From Oscillospiraceae bacterium (GTDB lineage: Bacteria; Bacillota; Clostridia; Oscillospirales; Ruminococcaceae), in NCBI GenBank assembly GCA_030539275.1, contig JAUNSK010000008.1, forward strand, positions 1 through 64,000: a stretch of 64,000 nt of DNA, written 5' to 3'. The notes under the pieces are model-generated. The model was not told where the DNA came from. It did no database searches and saw only the letters and a list, made by a program, of their open reading frames with translations. Shown piece after piece: positions 44,894 through 54,448 of this stretch. The stretch's first letter is position 1. Each line of letters begins with the position of its first letter. The translations under genes and the position numbers were made by a program.

Positions 44894-46072
44894 ATGGATA
44901 AAAGGTTCATTTATGCGGACAATGCCGCAACTACAAAAGTATCTAGAGAAGTAATAGACGCAATGCTTCCTTACTTCACTGTTCATTACGGAAATGCATC
45001 CAGTATCTATGCCATGGGTCGTGACGCAAAAAAAGCCATAGAAACTGCACGTGATAAGGTTGCCGGAGCACTGGGCTGTGAGTCCAGAGAAATTTATTTT
45101 ACAAGCTGCGGATCTGAAGCAGACAACTGGGCAATAAGAGGTATCTGCGAAACTCTCAGTGCAAAAGGCAAAAATCACATAATTACAAGTGTCTTTGAAC
45201 ACCACGCAATTCTCCATACATGTCAGGCCCTGGAGAAGAAGGGATTTGACGTAACATATATTCCGGTTGATGAAAACGGACTTATTGATCCTCAGGATAT
45301 TAAAAAGGCTATAACGCCAAAAACCGCACTTGTTTCTATAATGTATGCAAACAATGAAATCGGAACAATACAGCCGATAAGCGAGATAGGTTCCATCTGT
45401 AAAGAGGCCGGTGTTCTTTTCCATACAGATGCCGTTCAGGCTGTAGGTCATGTACACATAGACGTTAAAGAACAGAATATTGACCTTCTGAGTTTATCCG
45501 GACATAAGATACATGCCCAGAAGGGTATAGGTGCTCTGTACATCAGAAAAGGCATAAACATTCCTAATCTTATCTTTGGCGGTGCCCAGGAAAGGAACAG
45601 ACGTGCCGGTACTGAAAATGTTCCTGCGATAGTAGGACTCGGCGTTGCAATAGAAGAAGCTGTAAAGGACATAGATGCAAGAGCTGAAAAAATCACTAAG
45701 CTCAGAAATCGTCTGATTGACGGAATTCTCACTTTGCCCCGCACACGCCTTAACGGTGACAGAGACAAAAGACTGCCTGGCAACTGCAATATTTCCATAG
45801 AAGGTGTTGAGGGCGAAAGTCTTCTGCTGATGCTTGATATGGCAGGTATCTGTGCCTCAAGCGGTTCAGCCTGCACCTCAGGCTCACTTGACCCGTCACA
45901 TGTACTTCTTGCAATAGGACTCAGGCATGAAGTAGCACACGGATCGCTCAGACTTTCTATTGATGAAAGCACAACAGATGAAGACGTTGATTATATTCTT
46001 GAAGTACTTCCTCCTATAGTCAAGAGACTGCGTGATATGTCTCCGCTGTGGGAAACAATAAATAAACAATAA
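44894..46072 (+). CDS. nifS: Cysteine desulfurase (NifS/IscS type)
   Basis: PLP enzyme that takes sulphur from cysteine for Fe-S clusters. The 392-residue class V protein has the PLP lysine in [16 protein letters not shown] (about residue 200) and the sulphur-carrying cysteine in the loop [14 protein letters not shown] (about 323). Its extended loop fits the NifS/IscS group rather than SufS. It is 19 bp upstream of an IscU/NifU-type scaffold gene, the standard Clostridia minimal cluster. Confidence 0.94.
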   Translation: MDKRFIYADNAATTKVSREVIDAMLPYFTVHYGNASSIYAMGRDAKKAIETARDKVAGALGCESREIYFTSCGSEADNWAIRGICETLSAKGKNHIITSVFEHHAILHTCQALEKKGFDVTYIPVDENGLIDPQDIKKAITPKTALVSIMYANNEIGTIQPISEIGSICKEAGVLFHTDAVQAVGHVHIDVKEQNIDLLSLSGHKIHAQKGIGALYIRKGINIPNLIFGGAQERNRRAGTENVPAIVGLGVAIEEAVKDIDARAEKITKLRNRLIDGILTLPRTRLNGDRDKRLPGNCNISIEGVEGESLLLMLDMAGICASSGSACTSGSLDPSHVLLAIGLRHEVAHGSLRLSIDESTTDEDVDYILEVLPPIVKRLRDMSPLWETINKQ

Positions 46073-46091
46073 ACCAGAAAGGGTAATTAAT

Positions 46092-46514
46092 ATGTTATAC
46101 AGTGATAAGGTTCTTGAACACTTCTCTAATCCGCGTAATGTAGGAGAGATCGAAGATGCTGACGGCATCGGAGAGGTTGGAAACGCAAAATGCGGAGACA
46201 TAATGAAAATGTATATAAAGGTTGATAAGGGTATTCTTACTGATGTCAAGTTTAAAACATACGGCTGCGGCGCTGCAGTAGCTACATCATCAATGGCAAC
46301 AGAACTCATTAAGGGCAAGTCGATCGACGATGCACTTAAGCTCACAAACAAAGCTGTTGTTGAAGCTCTTGACGGACTTCCGGCTGTAAAGCTGCACTGC
46401 TCCGTTCTTGCTGAACAGGCTATAAAGGCTGCACTCAGCGATTATTACACACGCCAGGGTATTGATCCGCTTCCGATAGTCGGAGAAATAGGCGAATGTG
46501 AGGCATGTCACTAA
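46092..46514 (+). CDS. nifU: Fe-S cluster scaffold (NifU/IscU N-terminal type)
   Basis: A 140-residue scaffold on which NifS builds clusters. The three cluster cysteines are in NAKCGDI (about 36), TYGCGAA (about 59) and KLHCSVLAEQ (about 101), with the Asp after the first Cys that labilises the cluster. The C-terminus adds ECEACH, an extra Cys-x-x-Cys pair seen in some Clostridia proteins, which might bind metal. It lacks the C-terminal Nfu domain of full NifU. Confidence 0.93.
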   Translation: MLYSDKVLEHFSNPRNVGEIEDADGIGEVGNAKCGDIMKMYIKVDKGILTDVKFKTYGCGAAVATSSMATELIKGKSIDDALKLTNKAVVEALDGLPAVKLHCSVLAEQAIKAALSDYYTRQGIDPLPIVGEIGECEACH

Positions 46515-46535
46515 TTTTTACTCTTAATATATAGA

Positions 46536-46570
46536 AAATCCCCCGGAATATGATATTCCGGGGGATTTTT
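46536..46570. terminator. Bidirectional terminator nifU / TPM-domain gene
   Basis: AAATCCCCCGGAATA pairs perfectly with TATTCCGGGGGATTT around TGA, with Ts beyond on the plus strand and TTTTC on the minus strand. Confidence 0.92.
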
Positions 46571-46584
46571 ATATGGGATTAGTC

Positions 46585-47343
46585 TTATCTGTGTCTTCCG
46601 CCTCCGCCGTGATGACCGCCTGAACTGCTGTGGTGACTTCCGGAGTGAGAACCTGAACCTCCTGAGTTGGATTCAATTTTAACCTTCTGAGTATACTCTC
46701 TTACAAATACATCTGTCTTCTCAGTAAACTTTGAATCATTTGATGATGTATAATTTCTTGCTGAATATTTTTTATTATTTTTATAACCGTGTGAAATAAC
46801 ACCATAAGCAATAGCTGAAATAATAAGTGAAATTACTGCACCGATCCCAAGTGAAGAAAAGACCTTGTGATAAGCATACTTCTGAACATCATCAAGAAAT
46901 GTGTCACAGGCAGTGTAATAATGTCCGTTTTTAAGCATCGGTGAAATATCGTCCAGTATAGGATCTATGTATGGCTGATACCTCTTTATTGTGAACTTAG
47001 GAGCATCTCCGCTTGTTGATATCCAGTCGTACTGTGTATCATTGTCGATGAGAAGAAGAATTCCCTGGGTATTTATCCCGAAAATTGAATCATACTGGTC
47101 ATCTGCATATTCCATTGAACTTTTAAAGCCTTTGTCAGAAGTAATTACAATGGCTATGTTTATTCCCAGCTTATCCGAGAATGATTTCATTTTATTTTCT
47201 ATCCGGGCACTCTCATTCTCCGAAAGTGAACCGTCCTGATCGTCAAGCTTAAAGCCGTATGACGCAGCACTTACAGACTGCACAGGAAACGCAAAAAACA
47301 AAACGGTTATAAACAGAACAATAACTTTTTTTAAATTTTTCAA
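46585..47343 (-). CDS. ydjH: TPM-domain membrane protein (YdjH-like)
   Basis: A 252-residue exported protein: signal peptide (about 1-27), TPM/YgcG-type domain (about 30-160; DDQDGSLSENESARIENKM at its start), one transmembrane helix (about 163-187) and a cytoplasmic tail ending in Gly/Ser/His-rich SHHSSSGGHHGGGGRHR. In B. subtilis the YdjG-YdjH membrane pair recruits the SPFH protein YdjI and PspA to stressed membranes. The gene overlaps the preceding ydjG-like gene by 4 bp (ATGA), so they are coupled. The His-rich tail could bind metal. Symbol by domain and gene order. Confidence 0.75.
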   Translation of the reverse strand: MKNLKKVIVLFITVLFFAFPVQSVSAASYGFKLDDQDGSLSENESARIENKMKSFSDKLGINIAIVITSDKGFKSSMEYADDQYDSIFGINTQGILLLIDNDTQYDWISTSGDAPKFTIKRYQPYIDPILDDISPMLKNGHYYTACDTFLDDVQKYAYHKVFSSLGIGAVISLIISAIAYGVISHGYKNNKKYSARNYTSSNDSKFTEKTDVFVREYTQKVKIESNSGGSGSHSGSHHSSSGGHHGGGGRHR

Positions 47344-48413
47344 AATAAGAGAAAACCTCCTAACGCAAGCAATACTGTGAGGACTGCAAAAACTGCAGCA
47401 CAGTATAATACCAGTTTTTTGACTGAAAGAGGAGGTATTCCTGCTACAACTCCGCTCTGACCGTTTACTGCAAACTCGTACATCTTTCCGTTATAACTGT
47501 ACGTCATAAACCAGACTGGCAGCAGTGCATAATTCCAGTCTGTCCTGATTATGCTGTTGCTGCGGTTGTGCACTGACACGCTGCTGTAACCGGTAACAGA
47601 AGAATCCATGATTTCGTTAGTGGCCTTATCGGCCTTCTCCTTTATACGACCAAAAACCCCGCCCTTGTCAACATCATACTTGTCTGCAAGAAATCCTGAC
47701 AGATATGACATTGAAAACTGCTGCATTTTTGAATAGTCATAAGGTTCTATAGCATCCATCAGCGAATCGTCTATCTTGCTTGCACCGTCTGCCGGTATTC
47801 CTGTGTACCGGATATCGGCACCTCTGGACACCTGATATTCCTTAACATTTGTATATCTGTAACTGCCCTGTGACCACGATCTTGTTACCTTGCCTGTGGC
47901 GCTCAGATGTGCACGTACCCTGCAGTCTGCAAGCCAGAACGGAACATAGAGTCCTGTCATTTTTTCGAGTGTCTGTTCAGACCTGAAGTCCTTAGGGACA
48001 AACCTTTTTTTCATTATTGTCTGTCTGAACAGTGATACTGCATTTTCACGTTCAACCGAAAACGGGATAACCATACTGGGTTTATATGTTCCTGACAGAC
48101 GTCCCTTAAGTATAACAGGATTATGACAGTAAACACAGAATGTGGCGGCCGTATTATCATCTGACATAATCTGCGCTCCGCATGATGAGCATGAATATAT
48201 ATTGCCTGATTCAAATACATTCTGGCTGTCGCCTGCATGTGGTTCACTTTCTGTCTGTAGTGACAAATCTGTATTTTCATTATCCGAACAGATCAGTTTG
48301 ATCTCCTGTTCAGTAAATTCACTCAGACAGAATGAACATCCGAACTTCTGAATATCGGCCCTGTACTCGAGACTGCCTCCGCAATTCGGACATTTGTATT
48401 GAATAGCCTCCAA
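47340..48413 (-). CDS. ydjG: Zinc-ribbon membrane protein (YdjG-like)
   Basis: A 357-residue protein. Two Cys4 zinc ribbons lie at the N-terminus (YKCPNCGG...FGCSFC, about 7-29; YSCSSCG...FCVYC, about 72-96). A large soluble region follows, with MTGLYVPFWLADCRVRAHL and WNYALLPVWFMTYSYNGKMYEF as read in parts. One C-terminal transmembrane helix spans about 332-355. Homologues sit with SPFH and TPM proteins in phage-shock-like operons. It overlaps the TPM gene and is 25 bp from the SPFH gene. Confidence 0.75.
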   Translation of the reverse strand: MEAIQYKCPNCGGSLEYRADIQKFGCSFCLSEFTEQEIKLICSDNENTDLSLQTESEPHAGDSQNVFESGNIYSCSSCGAQIMSDDNTAATFCVYCHNPVILKGRLSGTYKPSMVIPFSVERENAVSLFRQTIMKKRFVPKDFRSEQTLEKMTGLYVPFWLADCRVRAHLSATGKVTRSWSQGSYRYTNVKEYQVSRGADIRYTGIPADGASKIDDSLMDAIEPYDYSKMQQFSMSYLSGFLADKYDVDKGGVFGRIKEKADKATNEIMDSSVTGYSSVSVHNRSNSIIRTDWNYALLPVWFMTYSYNGKMYEFAVNGQSGVVAGIPPLSVKKLVLYCAAVFAVLTVLLALGGFLLF

Positions 48414-48438
48414 ATCGCTTCCTCCTTAAATTATCTTT

Positions 48439-49716
48439 TTATGGCCTTTTTGCTCCGCACTCACTGCAGAAACTTCCGGTATTTACATTACCGCATGCAC
48501 ACTGCCAGGATGCATCAGGTTTTTTGCTTCCGCATGCACTGCAGAAGTTTCCTGTGTTCTCCTGTCCGCATGAACATTTCCAGCTGCCTGTAACAGGTCT
48601 TTTGGCTCCGCATGAGCTGCAGAAGTTTCCTGTATTCTCCTGTGAACATGAACATTTCCATGAACCCTGTGACGGCTTTGCTGCTGCATTGTTTTGCTGC
48701 ATCTGGGCCTGTCGGGCAACAACCTGCATCTGCTGTGCATTTGTTCTGCTTGCTGCATCCATGAATCCGCCTGCAGTATTCATTCCCATTCCCATAGCCA
48801 TAAAGCTCTGGCCTGCACCGCCGGGGTTGGAGCCTGCAGCCTTAAGACCTTCGGCAATATTGCTCTGAACATATCCTTCTCTTATCGTCGGATCTGACAT
48901 CATAGCACCCTGGTTGCGCATATTGATAAGTTTCTGGCTCTCTTCATCATAGCTCAGACTTGCTATTCCGACACTTGAAACTTCAAATCCACGTTTTTCA
49001 TTCCACTCATCATCCAGGCATTTTGACATGTACTTTGCAAGTTCCATTGCTTTTGAAGTCAGCATTGAAATTCTTACACCGTCTACTGACATCTGATTTA
49101 TTGCTGCCTGAAGTGCTGTCAGGAATTCGTTGAGACACTGTTCATTGATCTGATTTATATCAAGTCTTGCTGCATTTCTCGGACAGTATTCATTGAAAAA
49201 TTTGATAGGATCTGTTATCTTTATGGAGTATGTACCGTGACATCTCATAAACAGCTCACAATTATAGAAGCTGTCAAAATACTGTATAGGGTTTCTTGTT
49301 CCGAATCTGATGCCCTTGATCTCCTGAAGGTTTATATAGTAAACATGCTGGGACTGTGACGGAACGCCGCCGAATCTGAAACGATTGAACGTATCCTTGA
49401 TTGACTCCTTTATCTCACCATTGAAAAGAGAAGGTGTAGATGAAGTATTTACTGTATAATAACCTTCTTCAGCACAGTAATCAATCACCTTTCCGCCATC
49501 CATCAGAAGCATGATCTGATTTGGATATACGTGTATTACTGATCCGTTTGATACGATATTGCTGTTTCCCTTTTTATTTGAACCTTTCTTTCTGTTTACC
49601 AGAACGCCGGATGTAAGTACTGTTGTTTCTGACATATTATCAGGCTCAAGAACCTCAAGCCACTGATCTGCAAGATTTCCTGATACTGAACTGACTGCTG
49701 CTTTTATAAGTCCCAT
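48439..49716 (-). CDS. ydjI: SPFH-domain protein with three zinc ribbons (YdjI-like)
   Basis: Start ATG 49716 (MGLIKAAVSSVSG), with GGGAGG 7 nt upstream, gives 425 residues; the longer frame has no ribosome site. An SPFH/band-7-like domain (about 30-300) is followed by an Ala/Gln/Met-rich stretch (about 300-350) and three tandem Cys-x-Cys...Cys-x-x-Cys ribbons at the end. YdjI is a cytosolic SPFH protein brought to the membrane by YdjGH, with PspA, in B. subtilis; here pspA is missing. Homologues are often annotated as virion core or SPFH zinc-ribbon proteins. Confidence 0.8.
   Translation of the reverse strand: MGLIKAAVSSVSGNLADQWLEVLEPDNMSETTVLTSGVLVNRKKGSNKKGNSNIVSNGSVIHVYPNQIMLLMDGGKVIDYCAEEGYYTVNTSSTPSLFNGEIKESIKDTFNRFRFGGVPSQSQHVYYINLQEIKGIRFGTRNPIQYFDSFYNCELFMRCHGTYSIKITDPIKFFNEYCPRNAARLDINQINEQCLNEFLTALQAAINQMSVDGVRISMLTSKAMELAKYMSKCLDDEWNEKRGFEVSSVGIASLSYDEESQKLINMRNQGAMMSDPTIREGYVQSNIAEGLKAAGSNPGGAGQSFMAMGMGMNTAGGFMDAASRTNAQQMQVVARQAQMQQNNAAAKPSQGSWKCSCSQENTGNFCSSCGAKRPVTGSWKCSCGQENTGNFCSACGSKKPDASWQCACGNVNTGSFCSECGAKRP
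48442..48666 (-). repeat. Tandem 78-bp zinc-ribbon repeats inside the SPFH gene
   Basis: Three in-frame units of 26, 26 and 23 residues (SWKCSCSQENTGNFCSSCGA, SWKCSCGQENTGNFCSACGS and SWQCACGNVNTGSFCSECGA). The first two units are more similar to each other, so the array probably grew by recent duplication. Confidence 0.85.
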
Positions 49717-49825
49717 CTGAATACCTCCCGAATTAAATATATTTTTTTGCGTGATATATAACGAAATTATACCATATATAAATTTATTTTTCAATATATA
49801 TGTCCAGTGTGTGGATTGTATACAC

Positions 49826-49865
49826 AAAAAAGCGTCGTTTAACTATTCAAGAAAAACAACGCTTT
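49826..49865 (-). terminator. Lipoprotein gene terminator
   Basis: Minus-strand AAAGCGTTGTTT pairs with AAACGACGCTTT (one T-G pair) and runs into TTTTTTG, 10 bp after the stop codon. Confidence 0.85.
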
Positions 49866-49875
49866 ATATTTCATA

Positions 49876-50661
49876 TTACTCAGCCGGTGTATATACTATA
49901 GGTATCGAATTTCCGTCTGCATCATAAAATGTCAGATTATCGATGTACACATCTGCCTGATTAGGTATTGCCCATCTCATGAAAACAAGAGTTGAATCAG
50001 GAGTTGAGTCAACAAATCCCTTTATAAGCCACTTTCCTTCAACATGAAGATATGTCCATCCGAAATTCCATTCTTCACTTGAATATCCGTTGGCTGAACC
50101 TGTAGGCTCATACCAATCATCACACTTTTCTCCGAGTACTGAGCCGAATGTTCCCATAAGATTGCCGGGCACTATTCTGCCGACACCGTCATCACCGACA
50201 AACTCACCTACAGCCACCTGTGTGATATCAGCACTGAAGCTTTTTACACGGCTGAGATTATCAGCGCCTACGAGCTCATCCATATCAAAAACTATCTTGG
50301 GTGTTTTATAGTTTCCGTCCTTATCCTTATCAAGGACCTCAATTTTAAGCTGCTTTGAACCCTTGTATTCGGCAACAGACAGATTACACTCTGACTCATC
50401 ATCCTCATAATTATTGCTGTTCATACAGTGAGCAGTATACAGGTCATCTGAGTCGTCATAGGTTATTGAATTTTCATCGGCCACGGGCACAGGATAATCA
50501 GGTTCAACAAGCTCTTCCTCAGTAGTCGTCTGGGTTGTCTCTGCTGCTGTTGATACAGCATCGGTCTGCTTTACGTCCTGCGATGATTGTTTTGTATCAT
50601 TACATGAAGTAAATGCGGCAGCCATGCTGCATATAATAATTGCTGTCATTAGTCTTTTCAA
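49876..50661 (-). CDS. Lipoprotein of unknown function with a beta-sandwich-like C-terminus
   Basis: A 261-residue lipoprotein: lipobox AAFTSC with the lipidated Cys at about residue 20, then a Thr/Ser/Gln-rich linker (about 21-60). The remaining domain (about 62-261) has alternating beta-strand patterns and ends MRWAIPNQADVYIDNLTFYD, a motif often found at the end of carbohydrate-binding jelly-roll folds. It may hold a polysaccharide at the cell surface, but no family can be named. It stands alone with its own terminator. Confidence 0.75.
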   Translation of the reverse strand: MKRLMTAIIICSMAAAFTSCNDTKQSSQDVKQTDAVSTAAETTQTTTEEELVEPDYPVPVADENSITYDDSDDLYTAHCMNSNNYEDDESECNLSVAEYKGSKQLKIEVLDKDKDGNYKTPKIVFDMDELVGADNLSRVKSFSADITQVAVGEFVGDDGVGRIVPGNLMGTFGSVLGEKCDDWYEPTGSANGYSSEEWNFGWTYLHVEGKWLIKGFVDSTPDSTLVFMRWAIPNQADVYIDNLTFYDADGNSIPIVYTPAE

Positions 50662-50972
50662 TATTGCTCATCCTTTCTGCTGTTTCAAAGCTATATTTTT
50701 TACACTTGAAACGTTTTAATTAAATATCGATTTAAAAATAAGCATTTTAATTTCAGATTTTGTAGTACGTATGTGTATTTTGCTTAAAATAGCACTTTGA
50801 TTTTGTCTGTTTTATATTGTAACACTGGAATTTTAAAAAATCTATATATTTTTTTACCAAAGATGACAGCAATTATCGGTATAAATGCACTAAAAAATAA
50901 TTCATTTTCACTCATTTGCAATAAACGAATTGTAAATTTTAGGCTATATTCAACAAATTTATGCGCAATAAA
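50662..50972. other. Intergenic region between mfd and the lipoprotein gene
   Basis: AT-rich. It must hold the lipoprotein promoter and the mfd 3' end, but I see no strong promoter or hairpin terminator. The open frame from 50797 runs into mfd antisense and is not a gene. Confidence 0.5.
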
Positions 50973-53900
50973 TCATCGTCCAACAGGTTCTCCTGACATA
51001 ATCGAAACAACTTCATCTATTAGCTCCTCAGGTTTCTGGTGCGGCAGGAGTCTTACACTGATGTACGGCTTTGCCATGCTGTTAAAAAGTACACGGCCTT
51101 TAAAGTTTGCGCTCAGTGCCTTGATCTGATCCATAGTAGGTGACATTATATAAAACAGCAGACAGCCGTTTCTCTGTGATATTTCAGATATTCCGAGTTT
51201 TGATGCCTTGTTTCTGAGAAGGGAAACATTGATAAGTCCCAGAATTGCTTTCGGAGGATCGCCGTATCTGTCGATAAACTCATCAATAAGATCCATACTG
51301 TCTTCATTTGTAGCTATAACAGCTATCTTCTTGTACGCATCTATTCTCTGCGACATGCTTTCGATATAGTTTTCCGGGATATGTGCATCGATCTGAACAT
51401 CAACAACACAGTCCTCTGCTTTTACAGCCGTCTCATCACCGCGTTCTTCGGCAATCGCCTCAGACAGGAGTTTAAGGTACATATCATAACCGACTGTTTC
51501 TATGTGGCCATGCTGTTTGCCGCTGAGTATGCTTCCTGCACCCCTTATCTCGAGATCTCTCAGCGCTATCCTGAAACCGCTTCCGAACTGTGTGAATTCT
51601 CTGATGGCGTTAAGTCTTTTTGATGCGACCTCAGTCAGCACTTTACCCTTTTTGAAAGTAAAGTAAGCGTATGCCCTTCTGTTTGAACGGCCGACACGTC
51701 CTCTTAACTGGTACAGCTGAGACAGACCGAATCTGTCAGCATCCTCAATAACAAGTGTATTTACATTTGGTACGTCTACACCTGTTTCAATAATTGTCGT
51801 TGATACCAGAATATCTATTTCATGCTCAAGAAGTCTGCGCCATGTCTCGGACATCTCTTCCTCTGACATCTGTCCATGAGCGTATGTTATTCTTGCCTCC
51901 GGAAGCATCTCCTGCAGCTTTGCAGCACAGCCTGATATGGTTTCTACTCTGTTATGAATATAATAAACCTGGCCTCCGCGTTTTAGTTCCTTTGCTATTG
52001 CCTGTACCAGAAGACTCATATTATGCTCGATAACATATGTCTGTACAGGATATCTGTCCTGAGGCGGTTCCTCGATTACTGACATATCCCTGATTCCGCT
52101 CATTGCCATATTGAGCGTTCTTGGTATAGGCGTAGCCGACAGTGTCAGTACATCCACACCTATAAAATTCTCCTTGAACTTTTCTTTATGGGCAATTCCG
52201 AATCTTTGTTCCTCATCTATAATTGCAAGCCCCAGGTCCTTGAACTTAACATCCTTCTGGACAAGTCTGTGGGTGCCTATTATCATATCGATCTTTCCTG
52301 CCTTAAGGTCCTTCAGTATCTGCTGCTGTTCCTTCGGTGTCCTGAATCTTGAAAGTATCTCTATTTTCAGCGGAAAATGTTCAAATCTTTTGAGTGCCGT
52401 CTGATAATGCTGCCATACCAGAACAGTTGTCGGGGCGAGCAGTGCACATTGTTTTCCGTCTTCCATGCACTTGAATGCAGCCCTGAACGCCACCTCTGTC
52501 TTTCCGAATCCTACATCGCCGCACAGAAGTCTGTCCATAGGATGATTTTTTTCCATGTCTGTTTTGATCTCTGATATGCTCTGGAGCTGATCTGAGGTCT
52601 CAACATAAGGAAATCTTTCCTCAAAATCGATCTGCAGCTCATCGTCTGATGAAAAAGCATAACCCTCTGTGTTCTGTCTCTTGGCATAAAGGGCAATAAG
52701 CTCTGCAGCCATATCCTTTACGGCGCGCTTTACATTATTTCTTGCCTTCTGCCATTCAGCAGATGAGAGCTTGTTGAGTTTTACTCCCGTGTCTTCTCTG
52801 GCACCTATATACTTTGATACCATATCAAGCTGTGTTACGGGAACATACAGAACATCCCTGCCGGCATACTGGATAGTAATATAGTCTTTTGTAATTCCTT
52901 CAAGCTCAAGCTTTCTTATTCCGGCAAATCTCCCGATTCCGTGAAGTGTATGAACTACGAGATCACCGGGCGTAATATCAGAAAGGCTTCTTATTTCCTC
53001 TCCCTTTTTCTCACGTTTGTTCTTTCTCTTTCTGGAACTTACAGCTCTTGTCTGTGATATAAGGGCATATTTTATATCGGGATAGTCAAACCCGGCAGAC
53101 AGACTGCCTGTCATAAGAATTACTTTTGACTTTTCGGGTATGGATTTTTCATTTATTATTTCAACCTTAAGTCCGCTCTCCCGGAGATCATCCGCTATAA
53201 TAGGAAGCGTTTTTTCACTTCCTGCCATAAGGATCACCCTGTAACCGTTATCACAGTAAGATTTCAGATCTTCGGTAAGCTGCCTTGTTTCACCGCCCCA
53301 TGTCGATGTTGCAAAAGCTTCAAATGCTATAACTCTCTTGTATGATATTCTTTCAGCACCGCTGAAAAATGAATAAAGATAGACAACATTAAACTTTTCT
53401 GTATGGTCCTTTACAGAAGAAAAATCCATATAGTGACCGCACAGCGCTCTGCAGATCTCGCCCTCCTCGAGCATTATCCTGACATCTTCTTCATACTGTG
53501 CAGCTACTCCCTTGGCACGTACAGCTATCTGACTTATCTCATTAAAATACACCTGTGCTGACGGAATGTAATCAAATATACCTGTGTTGTCAGGATAAAT
53601 AATGTTTATATACCTGTCTGCATTTTCTATATACATACCTTCCCTGAGCTTCTGTATGTCCTGTGAGGTGTTCTCAACAAACTTTTCGTGGCTTTTTCCT
53701 CTTGACTGTTTCTGCAGTGCCTGTATTTTATCGGCCAGATCTTCTGTTTCATAGAGTGCTTCATGCGCAGGCACTATAACTATACTATCAGCCTGTTCAT
53801 CTCTTCTCTGTGTCTCCGGATCAAAATATGAGATACTGTCGATTTCATCGCCCCAGAACTCTATTCTGACAGGTTTATCAGATGCCGGAGCAAATACATC

Positions 53901-54437
53901 CATAATAGAGCCTCTTATGGCAAACTGAGACGGGCCCTCTACAGTATCAGCCCTTGTATATCCGCAGCTTATAAGCTTTGCTGCCAGAACATCTGTCTGT
54001 ATCTGAGTTCCCTTTTCTATAACAAATGATCTCTCAACAAAAACCTTCTGAGGAACGGTTACCTGCATTACAGCCTCTATTCCGGCAACTATAATGCGGC
54101 ATTCCCCTCTTATCAGTTTTGCAAGAACATCAAGTCTTGTAAATTCATATTCACGTGATACTCCTTCAACTCTGTGCATAATGTATTCTCTTGAAGGATA
54201 GTAATAAGCTGTTTTTTCATCAGCCATTTCATTTATTTCATCAGCAATCTTTCTTGCGCTGTTGTCGTCATCAGTGATCACAAGTGCTGTATTTTCATCT
54301 GAAGCTGTCAGAAGAAGCTGCGCCTTATGAATCTGTGAAAGTCCTGACACACATACAGGTGAATTTCCTGACCTGATACATTCCATCAGGTCCCTGTAGC
54401 CAACAAGCTCACTGAAACATTCTTTAAAGAGATTCAC
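50973..54437 (-). CDS. mfd: Transcription-repair coupling factor Mfd
   Basis: ATP-driven translocase that removes stalled RNA polymerase and recruits UvrA. The 1154 residues span the UvrB-like damage-recruitment domain (about 1-340), the RNA-polymerase-interacting CarD-like domain (about 490-560: DLVVHTLHGIGRFAGI), helicase lobes (about 610-960: GDVGFGKTEVAFRAA, DEEQRFG, TLSATPIPRTL, GRVGRSNRRAY) and the C-terminal TRCF domain. Length matches Firmicutes Mfd. It follows pth by 11 bp, with no gene between. Confidence 0.97.
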   Translation of the reverse strand: MNLFKECFSELVGYRDLMECIRSGNSPVCVSGLSQIHKAQLLLTASDENTALVITDDDNSARKIADEINEMADEKTAYYYPSREYIMHRVEGVSREYEFTRLDVLAKLIRGECRIIVAGIEAVMQVTVPQKVFVERSFVIEKGTQIQTDVLAAKLISCGYTRADTVEGPSQFAIRGSIMDVFAPASDKPVRIEFWGDEIDSISYFDPETQRRDEQADSIVIVPAHEALYETEDLADKIQALQKQSRGKSHEKFVENTSQDIQKLREGMYIENADRYINIIYPDNTGIFDYIPSAQVYFNEISQIAVRAKGVAAQYEEDVRIMLEEGEICRALCGHYMDFSSVKDHTEKFNVVYLYSFFSGAERISYKRVIAFEAFATSTWGGETRQLTEDLKSYCDNGYRVILMAGSEKTLPIIADDLRESGLKVEIINEKSIPEKSKVILMTGSLSAGFDYPDIKYALISQTRAVSSRKRKNKREKKGEEIRSLSDITPGDLVVHTLHGIGRFAGIRKLELEGITKDYITIQYAGRDVLYVPVTQLDMVSKYIGAREDTGVKLNKLSSAEWQKARNNVKRAVKDMAAELIALYAKRQNTEGYAFSSDDELQIDFEERFPYVETSDQLQSISEIKTDMEKNHPMDRLLCGDVGFGKTEVAFRAAFKCMEDGKQCALLAPTTVLVWQHYQTALKRFEHFPLKIEILSRFRTPKEQQQILKDLKAGKIDMIIGTHRLVQKDVKFKDLGLAIIDEEQRFGIAHKEKFKENFIGVDVLTLSATPIPRTLNMAMSGIRDMSVIEEPPQDRYPVQTYVIEHNMSLLVQAIAKELKRGGQVYYIHNRVETISGCAAKLQEMLPEARITYAHGQMSEEEMSETWRRLLEHEIDILVSTTIIETGVDVPNVNTLVIEDADRFGLSQLYQLRGRVGRSNRRAYAYFTFKKGKVLTEVASKRLNAIREFTQFGSGFRIALRDLEIRGAGSILSGKQHGHIETVGYDMYLKLLSEAIAEERGDETAVKAEDCVVDVQIDAHIPENYIESMSQRIDAYKKIAVIATNEDSMDLIDEFIDRYGDPPKAILGLINVSLLRNKASKLGISEISQRNGCLLFYIMSPTMDQIKALSANFKGRVLFNSMAKPYISVRLLPHQKPEELIDEVVSIMSGEPVGR

Positions 54438-54448
54438 AGACAGTCCCC

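Noticed and set aside
48442..48666. CRISPR-like direct repeats
   Set aside because: The repeats are in-frame zinc-ribbon codons, contiguous and without spacers.
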